A stretch of DNA of 64,000 bases from Icerya purchasi (Eukaryota; Arthropoda; Insecta; Hemiptera; Monophlebidae): the NCBI GenBank assembly GCA_039619475.1, contig CM077116.1:29326183-29390182 (forward strand), written 5' to 3'. The position numbers and the translations under genes are program-made. Of this stretch, positions 9,226 to 20,093 are shown in pieces; the first letter of the stretch is position 1; the number at the start of each line of letters is the position of its first letter. Below the pieces are notes generated by a model. That model saw only the letters and a list, made by a program, of their open reading frames with translations, made no database searches and was not told the DNA's origin.

Positions 9226-11460
9226 TAAATATAATACAAAGGTCATAAGAGATGATGTTTATATAGTATGCCTGTGCTTGCAAGAATACAGAAAACTGTT
9301 TGAAAAGTGTAAACTGGACCAACGGAAAAAATACAAAAAAAACAAAACAATAAAAAACAACACAGATTAACTGCGAAATTAAACTAGAAAACAAATGACG
9401 TCAGTATCATCGAAAAACAAAAATACTAGGCCGCTTGCTAAAAGAAGTGAAAAGACAACGACGATGGCACTCTTACAATTAGTCTGCATCCGTGTAAAAC
9501 TTACGTCTAAATATATTTTCGATCAGTAAGATTATAACAATTTGCCGCTGTCTATGAACGTTAATTTTGTTTTCTCCGTTTGATTATCTTTAATTAAGGT
9601 AGTACATTTTCGAATGCTTGCTCCATTGAACAGATTTAGACGTCACAAACGAGTTTCACATCTCCGTTGAAACCAGCTCCTCACCTGTTGCTCGGTGAAG
9701 TTGTTTCTTAGTTTTCATTCGGCATCTATCATTATTGTTGCAAAACATTCGCCGCCGTAACATCGAAGAAGTATCGCAGAGAACAATTTCAGGTTTCGCG
9801 AGTAGGAGAGATCAATTTCGAGTGAAGAAAGAATACGATCGGAAGCAGGAAAAATAAATTAAAATATACCTAACGTTGTCCAGCAATTTTTTTTGTTTTC
9901 TATTTTTTTTACATGTTCAAAGAACCTTTTTAGCAACAAGAATGTAGGTGATCAGTTAAATACTGATTTGGACGGAATTAGCCGGAATGAAGGAACCGAG
10001 CACAAGGATGATGGACTGGGAGAGAAGAGACAGGATAGGCGCAATGAGGACCAGAAAGTGTCTAAGATATGTAGCAAGTTAGAATGACACGTTTAGTCGG
10101 GAGAGATGGATATTCAATAAAGACATGGTTACGGCTTTATAATTAGGATGAAGATGACAGTTAGAAGAGAAAATCTTGAAACCAAAAACGCGAAAAAGCT
10201 AAATGATTAAAGCGCAAACGAATAACAGAGAATTCCCTTCTGACGATTTATCGAATTTCCGATTTGAAATGTACTGAGGTACAATAATTTGGAAAACCTC
10301 TCAAAATATAGAGCAGTCAGCCGCAATCGATACGGAAAATATATTTAAAATGAATATCAAAAAACGAGCCCAAATGATGTTTAAATAAAACCGTCCAAAG
10401 GGCGAAAGTCGTGCAAAACAAGTAAAAAATAGAAGCGCTAGTGACATAAATCATCGATAGCGGCAGTCGCTAACGTTGCTTCTTCCGAATGAAGTTACAC
10501 TGAAAGGAAAGAAAAAATTACAAAAAAAAAAAAAAAAAAAAAAAATCCGAAAAAAAAATGAATATTTGTCCGATTTATTCTTAATCTTTGCACAATACTC
10601 AAATGCGTAATTCCGACCGACCTTGCTAAGGTAGATTTTGTTCAATACAGGTTTACACGAATACAAACTTAAGCCTGATGATGCGTGCAAGATTTATCAT
10701 CTAGTTTTCGATAAACCTATGTGCCGAACGAAAGCATTCACGTTCGGATATACCCCCCACCACCAAGTAGTATCCAACCGGTTATAAAGTACACGCAAAA
10801 AAGAGGTTTCGATAGAGTTTCCGATGTTAATATGCTAATTTTGCTAATTTCATTCCGTTCGCTGCCCTTTTTCGAGCGAAAAAAATCTACCGAAAAAATA
10901 GAAGTAAACAACTATTATTTTTTTTATATCTTTTTATTTAAATTTTTAATTTTACCATCTTCCTCCGACACCTGTCCGCGAATCAGACCGGCTACCAGGT
11001 CCTATTATTTCGTACACATATTTTTCTCAGGGGTTTTTTCTTCGTTTTCTTTTCGGTGTTTTTTTTTTCAACTTTTGTAAGTTTCCTATTCGGACCTTTT
11101 GAAGGATTCCAGAAGGCGAGCAACGGTTTTTTCGATGTTCTTCTTCCGCGCAAATGATTAATTTACCAACAGCTGTCGTTGCCCGAGTGGAAAGTCAACG
11201 TGCCCGGGTTTCCAGATGTGGTGGTGCCAATCGGTAAATCTTAATGATAGGACCTTGTTTGAAAAGTTTTTTCGAGATAAAATATCTAAAACAGGAGAGT
11301 GCGACGGCTATATGACCATTGTTTCCGCTTGGTTATATTCTGAATAATTAGCATCATCGGTGCGACGGACATTAAAAATATAAATGAAATTTTTTCGTCA
11401 AGTTCATTTATTCGTCGCGGATTCTCCGTAATTATTTTTATAATTTTTTCCATTCCTCTT
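9226..11460. other. Non-coding stretch with poly-A/T runs
   Basis: Only short open frames with no recognised similarity. A (A)n run sits at about 10519-10543. No transposase, reverse transcriptase or RNA gene could be seen. Confidence 0.4.
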
Positions 11461-11463
11461 CGC

Positions 11464-11780
11464 TATATATTTATATATATATATATTAATTACAACGTAA
11501 TTCTTAGGCTACCCCCCTCCCCCCCTCCTCATTAGAAAAAATGTCCCATTTTTATGTAACAAGAAATGTCCGAATTTTATGCAACGTTTGTTATATTTTC
11601 TTGGATTTTTGTGATTTTGTTATTATATTCATACGGACCGATTTAGAATTACGTTGTAAATTTTGATAATTTTGTACAAAGTATACAAGAGAAAGAGACA
11701 GAAATATAAGCAAGACAGGTCAAGGAGCACAGCCCCTTGCGAGGCCAAAATGGCCGAGTTATATATATATATATATATAG
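11464..11780 (+). repeat. (TA)n-associated hairpin repeat, copy 1
   Basis: A ~270-bp core lies between two TA microsatellites (about 11464-11486 and 11757-11779). It begins TTAATTACAACGTAATTC, continues with a C-rich run and 'GTCCCATTTTTATGTAAC'-like subrepeats, contains an inverted match AGAATTACGTTGTAAAT near 11646, and ends with two hairpin-forming segments (aGCACAGCcccTT and GGCCAAAATGGCC) directly against the TA array. Two more copies are at 24937-25352 (minus) and 30366-30671 (plus). It is non-coding, and the class is not known to me. Confidence 0.7.
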
Positions 11781-11789
11781 GTGTATATA

Positions 11790-12750
11790 TAGTAACCTAA
11801 TTTTTGTTTTCGGTAGAAAATTCTAATTCCTAATTAATTTATTTACAACTTATTCATTTGTCTTTTTTAGATTATTTTACTCGCTGTTTAGATGAACTCG
11901 TCCATGCAATGAATTTATTAATGGTAGTGGATTTCTTTTCTAAACGCCAATGCTCGGGTTCTTGCAGCCCCCTTGCCGACCGAAAAAGTGCGATTCACTC
12001 AGTCATTCTAATAATTCTCATAATATTTACCATAAGTTTATTAACCCTAATAATAATAATAATAATAATCAAATCAAATTCAATCGAATCAGTTTTTTTT
12101 TCTATGTACAAATCTATGCGGGAGTAAAAGCATTACCACAATGTGTTGTTTTCTTTGTGTGGCCATCTATTTTACTATATTTCTGAATACTTTCGCAATG
12201 ATCTATAAGCTTAAATTTTTGCAATAGAGTCGTCATAGTCTGAGAGCCAACAAAGATACTTCAGAAGACTTGCTAGATCAACGCAAGCGCTGTTTTTCTC
12301 TCCGAAATGTGGTTAAAAGATTATCTCGTGAACCTAACATTTGTAATTTTACTTTGGATAGATCTTATCGAGGTATTGAGGGGCTGCTGTGTTTAGATTA
12401 GAAGTAATACTTATTTTTTTCGCATGATAATCATTTTCCAAATTCATTTTCCTCTCTCTTTCCAAATTTGGTCCATATTTCCTTTCGCAATAACTTCTAT
12501 CGTCCTGTTAACTTCATCCATGCCTACATTCCTCTTGATTTTAATCTTCTAGATTTTCCGTTTATATTTATTTTTTTTCTTTTAATTCGCATTTTTATCA
12601 TTTTCTTTTAAAGAAAGATGACGATCCAATTATAATAGTAATGGTGTTGTTCTTGAAGACATTTTTCTTCGTAATCACCTTATTTTCTACTTGGTAATAA
12701 TTCTTCTGTTTTTCATAGCAACCATCCCGCTTTTAGTTCAGTCTATTTAA
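11790..12750. other. Non-coding AT-rich stretch
   Basis: Short open frames only, with low-complexity (AAT)n at about 12047-12070. No recognisable gene. Confidence 0.4.
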
Positions 12751-12754
12751 TCGT

Positions 12755-13804
12755 TACCTCTTCGAATGTTGGCTGTAACTGTTCACTTTCAGCTCGATAC
12801 ACTTTTCCCAGCGATGTTCAATAGCTTCGATACCCTCTGTTTATAATGAGAACCGTCGAACTCCTCAAAATAGCCATCAACTACTTCTTCATTGTTGGAA
12901 AATATTTGATCACCGAGCCATTTTTTTTTTTCAAATTTAGGAAAAGAAAATAATCCGAAGAGGCTAAATCTAGCGAATAGGGTGTATAAGCAATTCGAAG
13001 TTTAATTCATTAATTTTGTGAGCTAGTTCATTGTTTTCATGAAACAACACACTTTCTTGTTAACCAAATGCGGCCGTTTTTTTATTAATTTCATTACTCA
13101 AACGTTGTAAAAAGCCAGCATAATACTCGCCGTTGATTGTTTTTCCTCTTTAAAGATAAGCAATGAAAATTATCCCGCGTGCATCCCAGCAGAAAATTGA
13201 CGCTACGACCTTGCCAGCAGATGGAACTGTCTAGGTCTTCTTTGGAACCAATTCTCTCCTTTCAGTCTTTTTTGTCCCAGGTATGAAGTGATGAACCCAT
13301 GTTTCACCCACGATATAAGGGATCAACGCAAAAACTCGGCTTTATTGCTGTGAAGCAACGCCAAACACTTTATTGAAATATTTGTTCCATTGGACACTCA
13401 TTTTGCGCACAGCTTTTTCATATATAAACTTTCAGCGAATATGCGAAGTACATGGCAAACCACCATATCCAACATCCTATGCGCGCGCTAGGTCAGTACA
13501 CAGCAGACAGACACAGGGAACTGCACTTGTATATCGATAAATCAAACAATCACGATATCAGTTGCAAGTGTAGTCTTGGTTGAGGAGATAATGACGATGA
13601 TGCGAAGTACAGCGCTTTTTTTCCATGTTTACGAAAAGAACGTTCATTATTGACGCTTGCCAAACAAATATTAAATACCGTCGTATCTTCAAACTTGAAA
13701 GATAAGCTTCAAAAGGTACGTATTTCCTAAGATAATACGTAATATTTTTCAAATACTACCGCCATTTATACGTCAGGCCATTTACTTCTGGGACTGCTCT
13801 CGTA
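12755..13804 (-). mobile_element. mariner-like transposon remnant
   Basis: Read on the minus strand, frameshifted pieces match mariner transposase in order: WVHHFIPGTKKTERRE near 13300, VVASIFWDARGIIFIAYL near 13190, KTINGEYYAGFLQRL near 13125, QESVLFHENNELAHKI near 13040, and at the C-terminus GIEAIEHRWEKCIELK near 12800. Mariner transposases cut and paste at TA dinucleotides. In the 'LFHHDNAPAH' motif the expected Asp is Glu here (HENN), so a catalytic residue is lost. A candidate 5' terminal segment ends at a TA at 13803-13804; the matching 3' terminal repeat is not convincing. The segment is shorter than the usual 1.3 kb, so there is probably an internal deletion. Confidence 0.75.
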
Positions 13805-13809
13805 TGATT

Positions 13810-15679
13810 GATTTTTTACTTTGCTCGGAGTTTTCAAGGGTGGTCATCCATTTCGAAAACTTCCTGCTTACAATTTTAATCATGTACTAAACCATTTTCA
13901 CTTTAAATTGTGGAATAATATTTATTCCTCCTTTAATTATTTTTACCGACTTGCGTATGTTTTTTTGTTGTTTTTTATGTTTATTTACGCATAACTTATA
14001 TTCATGCGGACCGATTTTACTGATTCGTTGTCCATTAGCAGTTATACTATCAGATGGTAATTAAAATAAACGTTAAATAAACGGAAGGGAGCCCCTGTTT
14101 AGAGGAATTTTTAGTATAATATAACAAACGACATTGGGAAATATCATCAACGTTATTGACCACGGATAAGTGTGGGAAAAAAACGGATTTTTAAGCCAGA
14201 CAAAAAGCTTAGAACATTATTTATTTACCAAGAATAAACATATAGATTCGAATTTGAAAAATTGAAATCCTCCTACTAGCACCAATTACACAAGCTCATC
14301 TTTATATCGGCAATATTACCTATCTTAAGGTTACTGCGTGTACTGACTCTAATAATAATATATATGTATCTCTTGTTTATTAGAAATGGTGTATACTAGT
14401 GTCAATGGTGGTCGAGCAATATCGGTGACTTAAACTATAACTTTAATTAGAGTAATCGAAAGAAAAATTTAAATTAGAACAATTAAAAAACCTTATTGAA
14501 GGTATATTTTAACCGTAATTACGGGGAGCAGTGTCTCCGAAACATGTCGGTGTGATAATTTTAATTATTAATTTAAAAAATCGTGTTTTCTGGTCAGTTT
14601 TAGTTATTATTTTCATCCAGAAGCCCGGCATTGAAAAATATTTAGTGCAGTTTTTAATTATTGTCGCAATTTGAATACCGAGACAGTGTTTAAAAATAAT
14701 CGTAACATTCTCTCTTTAAGAGCACATTTTACTGCATAAGATTATCTTCTTATCGAGTAATAATTTTTTTCAAAAAAAAAAAAAAAAAAAAAAAAAAAAC
14801 GTGCATTTTCCTTAAATACTTACGAGTAAATCTTTAAATATCGGTATTTTTTTTTTAAACTATTTTTCATTAAATAATATTCGAAAATATTCTACTAAAT
14901 TTAATGTTTATAAAGAAACATTCCTTAATGAAGAAAAAAGATCCTAGAAAGTCGATTAAACGGACTCTACAGTGAAAGCGAGTACAATTATAGAGCTGAT
15001 TAAAAAAATAGATAAAAAAAAAGGGAACATTCTGAATAATGATAGAGGACTCATCGAAGAATGATACTGTTTTGAAAGGAAAAACGATCTTTCTTCGAAA
15101 AGAAGTTTGCATCGTTCGACAAATTAACACGTGGAGGGAGAAATTCCGATAAAGATTCAGAGAGTAATCGGCCAACTTGAAATATGATGTTACAACGGTT
15201 GATGAAAGTAACTAACCTTCGAGCTTATTGTTCTTATGACAATGACTATAACCTCGCTGAAGAATTAGCGTCTCTAGCGTCATTATAAACGGGGGGAATT
15301 AAATCGCGTGCTCCTGTATCACATCGTTAAAACTACACTGAAGCAAATTCCTAATCCCAAATCTGAAAGGTGCATTCACAGGAAGAGTCATAATTTGTAG
15401 AAGAGAAAAATTAATGGAACTGATGATGAAATAGTACACACACTTAGGCACCAAGTCCTTAAATTGTCTAGAAATTTTGTGAAAAGGTTTTCTCGACAAT
15501 TATCAACTTTACAGCAATTCATGCAGGTGTATTACCTCGATTTCAATATATTTTTTATCACCTGCATCCCGTGAAATGAAACCTTTTAATAAAAAAGCTA
15601 AAGAAAATCTATGCCGGCTATTTCATTCGCTGACAGATTCGGTACTTTTGCCAGATGCGACTGAATATTTAAACGAAAT

Positions 15680-15680
<1 letters not shown>
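13810..15680. other. Non-coding AT-rich stretch
   Basis: No gene recognised. A 38-base poly-A run occurs at about 14768-14799. The motif CTCCGAAACATGTCGGTG at about 14534-14551 resembles the core of the fold-back element at 19.9-20.1 kb (GACATGTTTCGGAGA, opposite orientation) and may mark another decayed copy or a LINE 3' end. Confidence 0.4.
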
Positions 15681-15681
<1 letters not shown>

Positions 15682-15716
<35 letters not shown>

Positions 15717-16662
15717 TTTTGGGCGCGCCAGCGGCATTGACCCAACAACAACAGAAATTAAGGAAGGGGTTAAATAAAAAGACGATTAGAAATAGAGCTT
15801 AGGAAAGATTGGAGTACAGGGATTATTATATGTGGAGATGGAAAGGAAAGGACAAAAGAAGAATTATACGGAGCAGGAAGACCCAGTGCCAAGATTTTCG
15901 AGTACAAAACAGAGCGCTCGGAATCAAGGGCAGGGCATTCAAAGAAGATGTGGTTTGCATCACATATGAGAGGAGAGATGGAATTATGAAGGGGACAATC
16001 GGGAGAAGGGGACAGGGAAAAACGAAAACGTGAAGAGGGTAGAAGTGAGTGATTAATACGCAGTCTGATTAAGGAAATGATCGCGGAGCGTTGATAAGAA
16101 TAGGATTGAATGGGAAGAGGGAACCGGTTGAATTTGAAGATAATGAGAGGCGGGATTAGAAAATAGGGAAGGATAGATGTCCGACCATAGTCGGGAATGA
16201 TTAGCTGAGGAAAGAAGGAGGATGTCCGAGGTAGGAATTTTGCAGAATAAAGGACCATCGCGGGCGGCCGAGCGGGCTAAAAAGTCCGCTAACTCGTTGC
16301 CCTCGATGCCAGAGTGACTAGGAACCCACAAAAGGTCAATAGTAATGGAACGGGATGAAAGTAATTTGGATATAAGAAAACGAATTAAAAGAATGATAGA
16401 ATTGGAGGAATGAGAAGGAGGAGAAGAGATGGGGCTTGAAGAACACTTTTGGAATCGGAGACAATCAGACATTTACTGACCTCTCTTATGGATGGAATGA
16501 ACGAGACTGTGCGTAAAATGGCGGTAGACTCCGCTGTGAAGATAGAACAGAAGGAAGGGAGCTTGAAGGACTCAGAGTGATTAAGTGAGAGGGAGGTAAA
16601 CGCGCCGCCCACCCCATTTTCGTTTTTAGAACCCACACGTTCAAGGCAAAAAATCAACTGAT
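15682..16662 (-). mobile_element. 3' end of RNase H LINE 'family X' (copy a)
   Basis: On the minus strand an RNase H domain is read through one or two frameshifts: CLERVGSKNENGVGGAF, then FTAESTAILRTV (catalytic Glu), LIVSDSKSVL (Asp) and LLWVPSHSGIEGNELADF (His/Asp). After it comes a tail with CPLHNS and CDANHIFFECPALDSER, a Cys/His motif, and then a 3' untranslated region and a poly-A tail seen as poly-T at 15682-15711. The order is that of I/LOA/R1-type LINEs. The start of RNase H at about 16662 marks the 5' truncation. 'Family X' is a label used here for copies sharing this tail, repeated in at least seven other places in the window. Confidence 0.8.
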
Positions 16663-17683
16663 AGCTTTGACGATAACGCTTTGAAGAAAAAACTTCCGTT
16701 GAAATTATTCAATTCAATCCGAGTACAGAAAGATAATTTTACTCAATCTGATACTCACCACAATCGGAAATGGTGTGATTTTATTTTTCTTTCGACAGAA
16801 AATTTTTCTCGCATCATTGAAATTCCATTATTATAAACTCTCAATCGGACAGTATTAAAAATCCGCTATTTAACCTAAAGAAAAATTTTTACCGCGCACC
16901 TCTATTAAGATGTCCCAGAAACGAATTACCTGTAAAAAAACGATTACCCGTAAAAAAAACGATTAGCCGTAAAAAACTATTACCCGTAAAAAACGATTCG
17001 CATAAAAAAACGATTACCCGCTCCAAACAGAGAAAAAGATACTTTTTTACCGGCCGATGTTTCACGATTAGTGTGATCCACTGATATCATATATCACACT
17101 CAGGCGTAAGTGTATTCTAAAGATCTTTCTGTGTAAAAAATGAACTTCGAAGTCAGTCAACCAGCTCAGGCACAACTGTGTGACATAGAGATTACCACAA
17201 ATGAAGTTTTTTACATTTTAAAGAGATACCGCAATTAGAGGTAATAAATTTATATTTTACAACAAATACGATATAATTGCAATGAGGTTATAAAAACTTT
17301 ACAATTACCCGGCTAAATATTAAAGTGAAATAATACGTTTTTTATTCAGAAATTTCAATTATTTTTACATAAATCTGATTGAAAATGAAACACGCGTATT
17401 ATCAGAATGTTGTTGTTGTTGTGGTTTGGGATTTTAATTTTTCGTAAGTAAAATTTCAGTTTAGCATTCAGTTATCCTTCCTAACTTTGATAAAAAAATC
17501 GAAAAAATAATTAAATAATTAAATAATTAAATGTAGAATGCGATTTAAAAAGGAAAAAAAGAACACTATATAAAATAAAGCTCTATTTATTATATTAAAA
17601 TAAATTAATAGCAAAACAACTGTGCGAAATATTTTATGTTCTAATTTTATTCAATAGCACCGAGTATATGTAAATTGCAAATA
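16663..17683. other. Non-coding stretch between LINE and mariner
   Basis: Nothing coding was recognised. It contains the minisatellite at 16920-17030. Confidence 0.4.
16920..17030. repeat. Minisatellite, ~18-bp unit ACGATTACCCGTAAAAAA
   Basis: Six imperfect head-to-tail copies are visible, each an ACGATTACCCG-like core followed by five to eight A. Variants include AATTACCTG, GATTAGCCG and a truncated GATTCGCAT unit. Confidence 0.85.
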
Positions 17684-18984
17684 TACAAAGTCTGTCTAAT
17701 AAAGACTAACACTTAAGCTAGAAATTGTTTATTGTATAAAAATTATTCATCTTTAGACCGATACATTCAATATACTCACCCCCTAACGCGATGCACTTTT
17801 CCATTCGCCGCTGCCATTCGATGAAATCGTTCTCAAAACCTTTCACCGAAAATCTCTTCAAAATCGCCTCTAAAGCGTTTACGGCAGCGGAAGTAGTTGG
17901 AAAATGTCGGCCTTTTAAACCATTTTTTTTTACCTTAGGATAAAGACAAAAATTCATTCGAAGCCAAATCTGGGCTATAAGGTGGTGCGGGACTGTTTCG
18001 ACCAGAATTCGAGCGCTGCATTCGCGATATGCGATGTCGTGTTATCTTGACACAGCTTCCAAAGCCCAACGACGAGATCTGGGTACTTTTTAGGCATGTG
18101 ACTTTCATCAGTTGTTTTAAAACTGAGATGTAATAGACTGCAGTAACCGCGTGGCGTTGAGGGACCACCGTATGAGAGTACACCATACCTCGCTAATCGA
18201 AGAAAGTAATCACCAACGCTTTAGTTGCCGATTTTAGTTCTCGCGTTTTCTCGGTGAAGGAGACCAGCTTTTTCCATTCATTCCGAAATTTACTGCTTAG
18301 TTTCAGGTTCAGCTTTCGTCGACCGTAATTATGTTTTTTCATCGGGAATCACCTTGTATTGCGATGCAATCGAGCCAATATTCGCAAACGGAGACGCGGT
18401 TGTGGTTTTGATCTGGGGCGTCAATAACCGTGGAATCCATCGTGCACAGACACAAGACATGTGCAGGTGTTCATTTAATAGTATGTGTGTGTGTGTGTGT
18501 GTGTGTGCTTCTGATTGATATATTGGGGGCTATGAAGAGAGTTCCCTGATTGTCAAGCGAGGGCCATTAGTGTTCCAGTGTTAATGTTCTCTTTGGCGGG
18601 CGAGGTGACGAGAGCGCCGTCTCCGCCTAGCAGTTCGAGGCCTCTTCGATACGAGTGATGCCACCGCAGTTCTTCAGGCCATAGTTTCATCACAGAATGT
18701 CTTATTCAGCATTTCGTCGTAAGTTTCAACCGGTGCTTTCTTTAAGCGAACACAAAATTTTATGGCATAACGCTGCTCGCGATAATCAGTGCCATACTTA
18801 CATTAAAGGCGAAATCTAACAGCACTTCACTCAATTGAACATAAAAACTGATCAAATAGGCGTACTTCGTTTTTACGCTAAATAAATCAGTGGGAAACTG
18901 TGATACCATAGCCGGGTGATTGCATAGCACACTTTCTTGACCGATAGGAACGCTAGTGTCAGTCTTTATTAAACAGCCCTCGTA
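17684..18984 (-). mobile_element. mariner-like transposon with both terminal inverted repeats
   Basis: Ends match as inverted repeats: left TACAAAGTCTGTCTAATAAA and, reading inward on the other strand, right TACGAGGGCTGTTTAATAAA, followed by GACTAACACT / GACTGACACT. Each ends in TA, the mariner target. The 1301-bp length is the usual one. The transposase is on the minus strand with many stops and frameshifts: FFD.RGMVYSHTVVPQ near 18190, AVYYISVLKQL near 18130, PPYSPDLASNEF near 17965, then FCLYPKVKKNGLKGRHFP and a C-terminus with WQRRMEKCIALGGEYIE. The last catalytic residue, normally Asp in SPDLAPxDF, is Glu. A (GT)n run at 18482-18508 lies inside. The element is dead. Confidence 0.85.
18482..18508. 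repeat. (GT)n microsatellite
   Basis: About 13 GT units in the N-terminal coding half of the mariner copy; it breaks the transposase frame. Confidence 0.95.
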
Positions 18985-18989
18985 TATCG

Positions 18990-19320
18990 GTTATATACGA
19001 AGGAATGATGTAGTCATCAGCAGATTCCGATTGGGTCACACACGGCTCACCCATGAACATTTACTAAATCGAACTGAAGCTCCTCAATGTGTGCAGTGTC
19101 ATCCTCACCATTCACCATATTCGAACTCCTTGGAAACAAAAATCTTTCAACCTGTCTTCTTCTCTTCTCCTCATCCTTGTCGACAACTCTTCTTCACTGT
19201 CCAATTTAATTATTTTCCTTCATAAATCCGTCATCTACTCACTAATCTAAACCTCCTTCTCCTGCGCCTCTAGCCAAAGTTACCGCATACGGCACGTAAA
19301 TCTAATACAAATAATAATAA
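18990..19320 (+). mobile_element. Fragment of an I-like LINE C-terminus
   Basis: An open frame from 18956 contains DVVISRFRLGHTRLTHEHLL followed by CVQCHPHHS. This is the 'EVVLTRLRIGHTRLTH..LL' plus Cys/His motif found after RNase H in many insect LINEs. It begins a few bases past the mariner end, so the mariner copy may have inserted in this LINE. An A/T-rich tail (AATAATAATAA) occurs near 19308-19320. Confidence 0.6.
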
Positions 19321-19920
19321 TTGATTCGATATTTTGCACGTAATTAAAGAAGCAGCCTCTGTTTTCGTTTTTAAAATTGCCATCTTTTTTTTTCCAAGTC
19401 GAAATGACGTTTTGAAATTTTACAACATTTTACGAGTAAGACTGTGTAACGGAAAAAGAAGAGAAATAGTAAGTGGTCGAGCAATATCCGAGGCAAACAG
19501 AGTAGATTTCATTTCACTGATTACAGCAAAACAAAAACAAAAAATTTCAATCATTGATATATATGCTAAGAATGATTTAGCATTCCGCAGCGAAAAGGCT
19601 TCGAAATAACAGCCTTAATCGAGTAACGATAAAAAAAATAAAGGCAAAAAAAATTGCACTACAGTTTTTTGATTCCTTCTTTTTTTTATTTCCTACGCCT
19701 TTGGATGCACTTTGATTTCCAATGTTTAACAAGACTAATAGGCGAAACGAGGTGTACGTACGGTACATTACTACCATCAGTGTGCGTATAGTAATTCGGT
19801 GTCATTTTATAAATTCATTCCGGGGCACAATCAATACACGCAACCAAAGACGAAATATTTATACTTTTTTTTTGAACGTCATTAAAACGCATCATCTTCT
19901 GGTAATTCGTTAAATAATAG
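19321..19920. other. Non-coding stretch
   Basis: Short open frames only; no recognised gene. Confidence 0.35.
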
Positions 19921-20093
19921 TTTAAAAATTATGAAATACTAAACACAAAGGTCTTTATTAAAAATCAAAATAAAATCCCGATGACATGTTTCGGAGATCA
20001 GCGCTCCTCCATGTTCATGGGAACATGTCGGCCGGATATTTTTTGAATATTTTTAATAAAGACTTCTGTGTTCAGTATTTCATAATTTTTAAA
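19921..20093. repeat. Fold-back (MITE-like) element with 45-bp arms
   Basis: The left arm (19921-19965, starting TTTAAAAATTATGAAATACT) and the inverse of the right arm (20049-20093) differ at only a few positions. The 83-bp centre contains GACATGTTTCGGAGATCAGC and ...GGGAACATGTCGGCC, itself a partial inverted repeat. The 173-bp size and lack of coding fit a non-autonomous inverted-repeat transposon. The target duplication is unclear. Confidence 0.75.

Noticed and set aside
11160..11230. GTTGCCCGAGTGG..., which looks like the D-arm of a Ser/Leu tRNA
   Set aside because: No T-arm (GTTCGA) or acceptor pairing follows at the right distance.
12200..12410. Possible LINE linker-like reading near the 11.8-12.4 kb frames
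   Set aside because: No motif block could be aligned in order, and the frames are short and AT-driven.
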